DNA of 64,000 nt, taken from positions 682,001-746,000 of the forward strand of contig CAVWVJ010000001.1 in NCBI GenBank assembly GCA_963758505.1, written 5' to 3'. Position 1 is the first letter of the stretch. The number at the start of each line of letters is the position of its first letter. Source of the DNA: Korobacter sp963758505 (GTDB lineage Bacteria; Acidobacteriota; Terriglobia; Terriglobales; Acidobacteriaceae). A model generated the notes under the pieces. That model was not told the DNA's origin. It ran no database searches and saw only the letters and a list, made by a program, of their open reading frames with translations. A program made the translations under genes and the position numbers. Positions 59,929-64,000 of the stretch are shown one piece after another.

Positions 59929-62205
59929 ATGGCACGCGACTCCAAGATTTATCTCGTTCTTCTCTGGCACATGCATCAGCCGTATTACAAGGACCTTGTC
60001 TCCGGCGAATACCGGCTGCCCTGGGTACGTATGCATGCGCTCAAAGATTATTACGGGATGGTCAAGCTCCTCGACGAGTTCCCCCAGGTCCACCAGAACT
60101 TCAATCTCGTGCCATCGCTTCTTGTGCAGATGCAGGATTACGCCGGTGGGACGGCGCGCGATCCATTCCTCGACGTCGTCGCCAAGCCCGCCGCGCAACT
60201 CGGCGAAGGGGGCCGTCGCTTCGCGCTGCAGTATCTTTTCCAGGCCAACGCTCTGCACATGATCGGCCGCTACCCGCGCTACCAGGAGCTCTGGCAGCGC
60301 TACCAGCGCGCCAGCCAGCATGAGCATGTCACCGGCGCCTTCGATAACCAGGACATCACCGACCTCCAGGTACTCTCGCAAATAGCGTGGTTCGACGAAT
60401 TCTTCCTCGAGCGGCCGGAGGTGAAAGCACTGGTCGAGAAGGGAAGCGGCTACACTCCCGAAGACCAGCGTGCCATGTTGCTCATGCAGCGTGAGATTCT
60501 CTCCACCGTGGTTCCCGCGTATGCCGACGCGGCGAAGAAGGGGAGCATCGAGATCTCGGCAACGCCGTTTTATCACCCGATCCTGCCGCTTCTCTGCGAT
60601 ACGTATGCCGGTGCTGTCTCTTCCCCCGGGTTGCCGCTTCCGATCGCCCGCTTCCAGCGGCCCGACGATGCCGAGGAGCAGATCGCACGCGCCCTCGACT
60701 ATCATCAGAAGCTTTTCGGACATCGACCCGCGGGCATGTGGCCGAGCGAAGGCAGCGTTTCCGAGGAAGCGATCGCCATCGCTGCTCGCCAGGGTGTGCA
60801 ATGGATGGCCACCGACGAAGGCGTGCTGGGCCGCACTCTGAATCACTTCATGGAACGCGATCTCAGGGGAGAGCTCAACTCCGAGAGCGCGCAGCAGTTG
60901 TTCCGCATTTACCGCTACGAGAACGGCGAAACGCGGATGCACATGGTCTTCCGCGACCATCGTCTCTCTGATCTTATCGGCTTCGTGTACCAGGGCATGC
61001 CCGCGGCCGACGCCGCGCAGCACCTGATGGCCAGCATTCGCAGCGCTGCCAAGCCGGTGCTGGACAGCGGACGGGATGCCGTGATCCCGATCATCCTCGA
61101 CGGCGAGAACGCCTGGGAGTCATACCCGAAGAACGGACGGGAGTTTCTGCGCCGTTTCTACGATGCACTGCAACGCGATCCACAGATCGAATCCCTCACC
61201 ATAAGCGAAGTTATCGGGCGTACCCGCGAAGAAGATTTCGGAAAGCTCAACAGCCTGGTGCCGGGCTCGTGGATCAACGCCAACTTCAACGTGTGGATCG
61301 GCGCTCCCGAAGATAACCGAGCATGGGACCAACTCTCCGCCGCGCGCAAGTTTTATGACGACAACGCCCACCAAGCCAGCGAAGAGAATCGCGAGCTGGC
61401 GTACGAAGAGCTGCTCATCGCGGAGGGCAGCGATTGGAACTGGTGGTACGGCCCCGAACACCACTCGGCCAACGATCGCGATTTCGACGAGCTCTACCGC
61501 AAGCATTTGTCCAACGTCTACCAGGCGCTCGGCGCCTCGGCTCCCGATGAACTCGCACAGCCCATTCTGACCGGAACGGTACGCCCTATGCTGGTTCCGC
61601 AGACTGCTTTCATTCATCCTGTGATCGATGGCCGCGTGGGCGGATATTTCGACTGGATGGGCGCGGCCATGTATACCGCCGACCGGCGGACCAGTTCGAT
61701 GCACGGCAAGCAGTTTCACCTCGACGCTATCTACGCGGGTGTGGATGAAGAGTTCCTCTACGGGCGCCTTGACTTCGCCGACGAAATGCCGCCCGCCGGC
61801 ATCAATCGCATCGTGACCAACATCGAAGTGGTGCACGAAGCTAAGACGACCTCATTTCGCCTCATTGTGGACGCGCAGGGCAACGATCTTCGCGCCTGGA
61901 CGGTAACCAACGGCGAGGAGCGGCACATCCTCGCGCATTACGACCTGACTACCGGCGGCTCCCAGATTACCGGCAGCGACAGCGCCGCCCAGCGGATCCA
62001 GGTCGTGATCGGATCGATCGTCGAGTTCCGTATCCCGCATGTCGTCCTGGGCGCGCATCATGGCGACCGCTTGCGCCTCCGCTTCAGCCTGTGGCGCGAG
62101 AAACTGCCGCTCGATGCTCTTCCCGTCGAGGGCTGGCTCGATTTGCGCATCTCTTCCGACGCCGAATTGGAAGAGAACATTTACAACTACAGCGTGGAGA
62201 ACTAA
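59929..62205 (+). CDS. GH57 alpha-amylase/branching-type glycoside hydrolase
   Basis: A 758-aa enzyme of glycoside hydrolase family 57. Motif 1 is HMHQPYY, the catalytic Glu is in MWPSEGSVSEE, and the acid/base Asp is in PIILDGENAWE. The catalytic barrel occupies about 1-420. A C-terminal region of beta and helical domains follows. GH57 members act on alpha-glucans (amylase, branching, amylopullulanase). There is no signal peptide, so a cytoplasmic role in glycogen or maltodextrin metabolism is likely. It is divergent from LptFG with 65 bp between starts. Confidence 0.92.
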   Translation: MARDSKIYLVLLWHMHQPYYKDLVSGEYRLPWVRMHALKDYYGMVKLLDEFPQVHQNFNLVPSLLVQMQDYAGGTARDPFLDVVAKPAAQLGEGGRRFALQYLFQANALHMIGRYPRYQELWQRYQRASQHEHVTGAFDNQDITDLQVLSQIAWFDEFFLERPEVKALVEKGSGYTPEDQRAMLLMQREILSTVVPAYADAAKKGSIEISATPFYHPILPLLCDTYAGAVSSPGLPLPIARFQRPDDAEEQIARALDYHQKLFGHRPAGMWPSEGSVSEEAIAIAARQGVQWMATDEGVLGRTLNHFMERDLRGELNSESAQQLFRIYRYENGETRMHMVFRDHRLSDLIGFVYQGMPAADAAQHLMASIRSAAKPVLDSGRDAVIPIILDGENAWESYPKNGREFLRRFYDALQRDPQIESLTISEVIGRTREEDFGKLNSLVPGSWINANFNVWIGAPEDNRAWDQLSAARKFYDDNAHQASEENRELAYEELLIAEGSDWNWWYGPEHHSANDRDFDELYRKHLSNVYQALGASAPDELAQPILTGTVRPMLVPQTAFIHPVIDGRVGGYFDWMGAAMYTADRRTSSMHGKQFHLDAIYAGVDEEFLYGRLDFADEMPPAGINRIVTNIEVVHEAKTTSFRLIVDAQGNDLRAWTVTNGEERHILAHYDLTTGGSQITGSDSAAQRIQVVIGSIVEFRIPHVVLGAHHGDRLRLRFSLWREKLPLDALPVEGWLDLRISSDAELEENIYNYSVEN

Positions 62206-62211
62206 CGCCCA

Positions 62212-62259
62212 CTTGTCACTCTGAGCCGAAGCGCGCCGAGCGCGCATAAAGACTCCTAT
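62212..62259. repeat. Dispersed repeat with GCGCGC palindrome
   Basis: The stretch from CTTGTCACTCTGAGCCGAAG to ACTCCT matches the GTCACTCTGAGCG...GGACTCC type of extragenic repeat. A perfect GCGCGC-3-GCGCGC inverted repeat lies at its centre. It fills the gap after the GH57 gene. Confidence 0.6.
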
Positions 62260-62376
62260 TTGCGCAAATCTATCGCTTTCTCGGAAACAGCGAACTCCCG
62301 CGCATTCGAAGCACTCAACTCTTATTACCACGCAGCAATCCCCGAATCTGTGTCGCCATCCAGTACAATCCTTGCG

Positions 62377-63180
62377 ATGCTGTGTCGCACATTTCGCCGG
62401 GCCGGACTGTTCTTCATCGTGCTATGCGCGGTGCTTTGCGTTGCGGAACCCATTCAGTCCCTCAAGCCCACCGGCTACGTTGACGATTTTGCCGGCGTCC
62501 TGAATGCGCAGACGAAGGCGAGCCTCGAGAATCTTGCCACCGAGGTCGATCAGAAAGCGCATGCCCAAATCGCAATTGTGACCGTGAAGTCGCTCGACGG
62601 CGACGACATCGACGACTACGCGGTGAAACTCTTCAAGGCGTGGGGCGTCGGGGGCAAGCAGTCGGATCGTGGCGTGCTGATCCTGGCCGCCATCCAGGAC
62701 CGCAAGTACCGCACCGAGGTCGGTTACGGCCTCGAGCCGATCCTGCCGGACGGCAAGGTCGGCGGCTTTGGCCGCGAGGCCGTGCCTCTGTTCAAGAGCA
62801 ACAACTATTCTGCCGGGCTCAACTTGATGGCCACGCGGGTGGCGCAGACGATCGCGAGCGATGCCAAGGTGCAGCTCACCGGAGTTCAGAATCTTCCTCC
62901 TCCGAGCCGGCAAAGTGAAAAATCGCCGATGCCGTGGTTCTTCATCTTCTTCCTCGGCATCCTCGTGTTCAACTTCATACGTTTCATCTTCCGTATGATT
63001 CGCGGTGGCGGGATCGGCGGAAGAGGCGGCCGCGGCGGCGGTGGTGGTTTCTGGATGGGACCGTGGATTGGCGGTGGCGGGTTCGGGGGCGGCGGCGGAT
63101 TTGGTGGGGGCGGTGGTGGTGGATTCGGTGGGTTTGGCGGGGGCAGTTCAGGAGGAGGTGGCGCAAGTGGCGGTTGGTAA
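62377..63180 (+). CDS. TPM-domain (YgcG-like) membrane protein with Gly-rich tail
   Basis: A 267-aa protein. A signal peptide (about 1-22, ends CVAEP) precedes a TPM domain (about 30-155: YVDDFAGVLNAQTKASLENLATEVDQKAHAQIAIVTVKSLDGDD..YAVKLFKAWGVGGKQSDRGVLILAA). A membrane segment (WFFIFFLGILVFNFIRFIF) and a Gly-rich tail follow. TPM proteins occur in photosystem repair and unknown envelope roles in bacteria. ATG 62377 is preferred to 62260 for the signal peptide. The 3' end overlaps the next gene by 14 bp. Confidence 0.85.
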   Translation: MLCRTFRRAGLFFIVLCAVLCVAEPIQSLKPTGYVDDFAGVLNAQTKASLENLATEVDQKAHAQIAIVTVKSLDGDDIDDYAVKLFKAWGVGGKQSDRGVLILAAIQDRKYRTEVGYGLEPILPDGKVGGFGREAVPLFKSNNYSAGLNLMATRVAQTIASDAKVQLTGVQNLPPPSRQSEKSPMPWFFIFFLGILVFNFIRFIFRMIRGGGIGGRGGRGGGGGFWMGPWIGGGGFGGGGGFGGGGGGGFGGFGGGSSGGGGASGGW

Positions 63181-63907
63181 CCGTGCAGGGGTCAATCCCG
63201 AGACCGAGCTGAGCGAACTGGTGCCGCGGCTGCGGGAGGCGGCCGGGCAGAATCTCGTTTCCATCATGGTGTATGGCTCGGCGGCGGGCAAGGAGTTCCG
63301 ACGCAATTACAGCGACATCAACGTATTGATGGTTGCGAATAAGCTGAACCTGCAGGCGCTGAAGCCGCTTGCGCCAGTGATGCGCTGGTGGCTGGAACGG
63401 GGGCATCCGGCGCTGGTGCTATTTACCCGCGAGGAGATCGAGCGCTCCGCCGATGTCTTCTCCATCGAGCTTTACGACATGAAACACCGCCATCGCGTCC
63501 TCGTGGGCGAAGATGTGTTCGCCGGACTCGAGATCCCGATGGCGCTGCACCGCGTGCAACTCGAGCACGAGTTGCGCACCAGCCTGTTGCGGCTGCGCCA
63601 GGCCTACGTGGCCACTCCGAAGGACGACGTCGTCCTGGAACTCATGTTGCAATCCATCTCCAGCTTCGGTACCCTTTTTCGCCACGTGCTGATCGCGCTC
63701 GGACACGAGCCGCCGCAGCACCGTCGCGAGGTCACGATCAAGCTGGCGGAGGTTGTCGGTTTCGATCCCAAGCCGTTCCTGGAGATCTATGATGTGCGCG
63801 AGGGCCGTGCGCACACATTGCACGTCGACGAAGTTTTCCGGCAATACCTGCTCAGCGTGGAGCAGGTGACGAACTGGGTCGACCGCAAGCTCGAAGTTGC
63901 GCCGTAA
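63167..63907 (+). CDS. Nucleotidyltransferase-like protein with degenerate site
   Basis: A 246-aa protein from GTG 63167, 8 bases after GGAGGAGG. The fold motif is VSIMVYGSAAGKEFRRNYSDINVLMV: the G-S pair is kept, but where active enzymes have D-x-D, the second Asp is Asn (D-I-N). A helical C-terminal region (about 120-240) follows. Activity may be altered or lost, though many such genes in Acidobacteria have this form. The start lies inside the TPM gene, so the two are coupled. Function unknown. Confidence 0.72.
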   Translation: MAVGNRAGVNPETELSELVPRLREAAGQNLVSIMVYGSAAGKEFRRNYSDINVLMVANKLNLQALKPLAPVMRWWLERGHPALVLFTREEIERSADVFSIELYDMKHRHRVLVGEDVFAGLEIPMALHRVQLEHELRTSLLRLRQAYVATPKDDVVLELMLQSISSFGTLFRHVLIALGHEPPQHRREVTIKLAEVVGFDPKPFLEIYDVREGRAHTLHVDEVFRQYLLSVEQVTNWVDRKLEVAP

Positions 63908-63931
63908 TTCGTAGAGAAGCGGACGTGAAAG

Positions 63932-63990
63932 GGCACGGCTCTTGTCGTGCCACAGAAACTATCCTTCGCCGCGGGCTTTGCCGCCCGCGG
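63932..63990. repeat. Two hairpins at the window end
   Basis: GGCACG/CGTGCC (63932-63951) and a perfect CCGCGGGC/GCCCGCGG stem with TTTGCC loop (63969-63990) follow the last gene. The first is of the GGCACG...CGTGCC dispersed-repeat type. They may end transcription of the operon. Confidence 0.6.
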
Positions 63991-64000
63991 TAAACAGGAG

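Noticed and set aside
1..64000. CRISPR array, prophage, transposase or defence island
   Set aside because: No regularly spaced repeats, integrase, transposase or nuclease-helicase clusters were found on either strand.

Overview
The window looks like chromosome of an Acidobacteriota member, most likely class Terriglobia. This is inferred from several signs together: high GC (about 60 % by eye), an HspR/DnaK heat-shock system with a HAIR-type operator, a fused LptF-LptG permease, winged-helix regulators with a membrane anchor, HAF-repeat and yellow/royal-jelly secreted proteins, and short dispersed extragenic repeats of kinds I associate with that group. No rRNA, tRNA, CRISPR array, integrase, transposase or prophage gene was seen. 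Coding density is high. Many genes start with GTG or TTG, so starts were chosen from Shine-Dalgarno position and homology.

Layout. 1-4.9 kb: the start of a cut-off gene, a radical SAM/SPASM enzyme behind two CRP/FNR-like palindromes, a NarL-type response regulator overlapping its sensor kinase, and a small exported OB-fold-like protein. 4.9-12.9 kb: a GT-C glycosyltransferase overlapping hspR, an amino-acid permease, a small conserved protein, then dnaJ, a 60-aa protein and dnaK. 13-20.9 kb: a yellow-family secreted protein, an Fpg/Nei glycosylase, an FAD oxidoreductase with a ferredoxin-NADP reductase, a secreted GH42 beta-galactosidase and a HAF protein. 21-31.9 kb: glmS, purS, a serine hydrolase, a YfcE-like phosphoesterase with a LytTR regulator, rlmB, an M1-peptidase-like protein without catalytic residues, a FecR-like protein whose 3' end is frameshifted, and msrP-msrQ with a cytochrome c. 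31.9-37.3 kb: an FmdB zinc ribbon, a YheT hydrolase, an uncharacterised gene, a zinc-phospholipase-like protein preceded by a 50-aa membrane protein, a repeat-containing protein, hpf and a DinB-like protein.

37.4-43.5 kb: the pyruvate dehydrogenase operon aceE-aceF-lpd. 43.6-51.1 kb: mtgA, a frameshifted DUF2062 gene, a deacetylase-like hydrolase, a dienelactone hydrolase, msrB with an FMN-binding protein, a glutaredoxin, a membrane-anchored winged-helix regulator, a candidate structured RNA, a decayed ECF sigma factor and an OsmC protein. 51.2-64 kb: nagA, an ABC exporter-methyltransferase-FAD reductase operon, a second GT-C glycosyltransferase next to LptFG, a GH57 amylase-like enzyme, a TPM-domain protein and a nucleotidyltransferase-like protein.

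How the genes fit together. Protein and redox repair recurs: dnaK/dnaJ/hspR, msrP/msrQ, msrB, glutaredoxin, OsmC. Envelope building is also frequent: glmS, nagA, mtgA, LptFG, two GT-C enzymes and an ABC exporter. No complete new defence or mobile system was found. The most unusual items are the HAIR operator lying inside the dnaK promoter, an extragenic repeat read in frame as part of the E2 linker, a peptidase-like protein without catalytic residues, three frame-disrupted genes, a candidate structured RNA, and CRP/FNR-like palindromes shared by two neighbouring regions.
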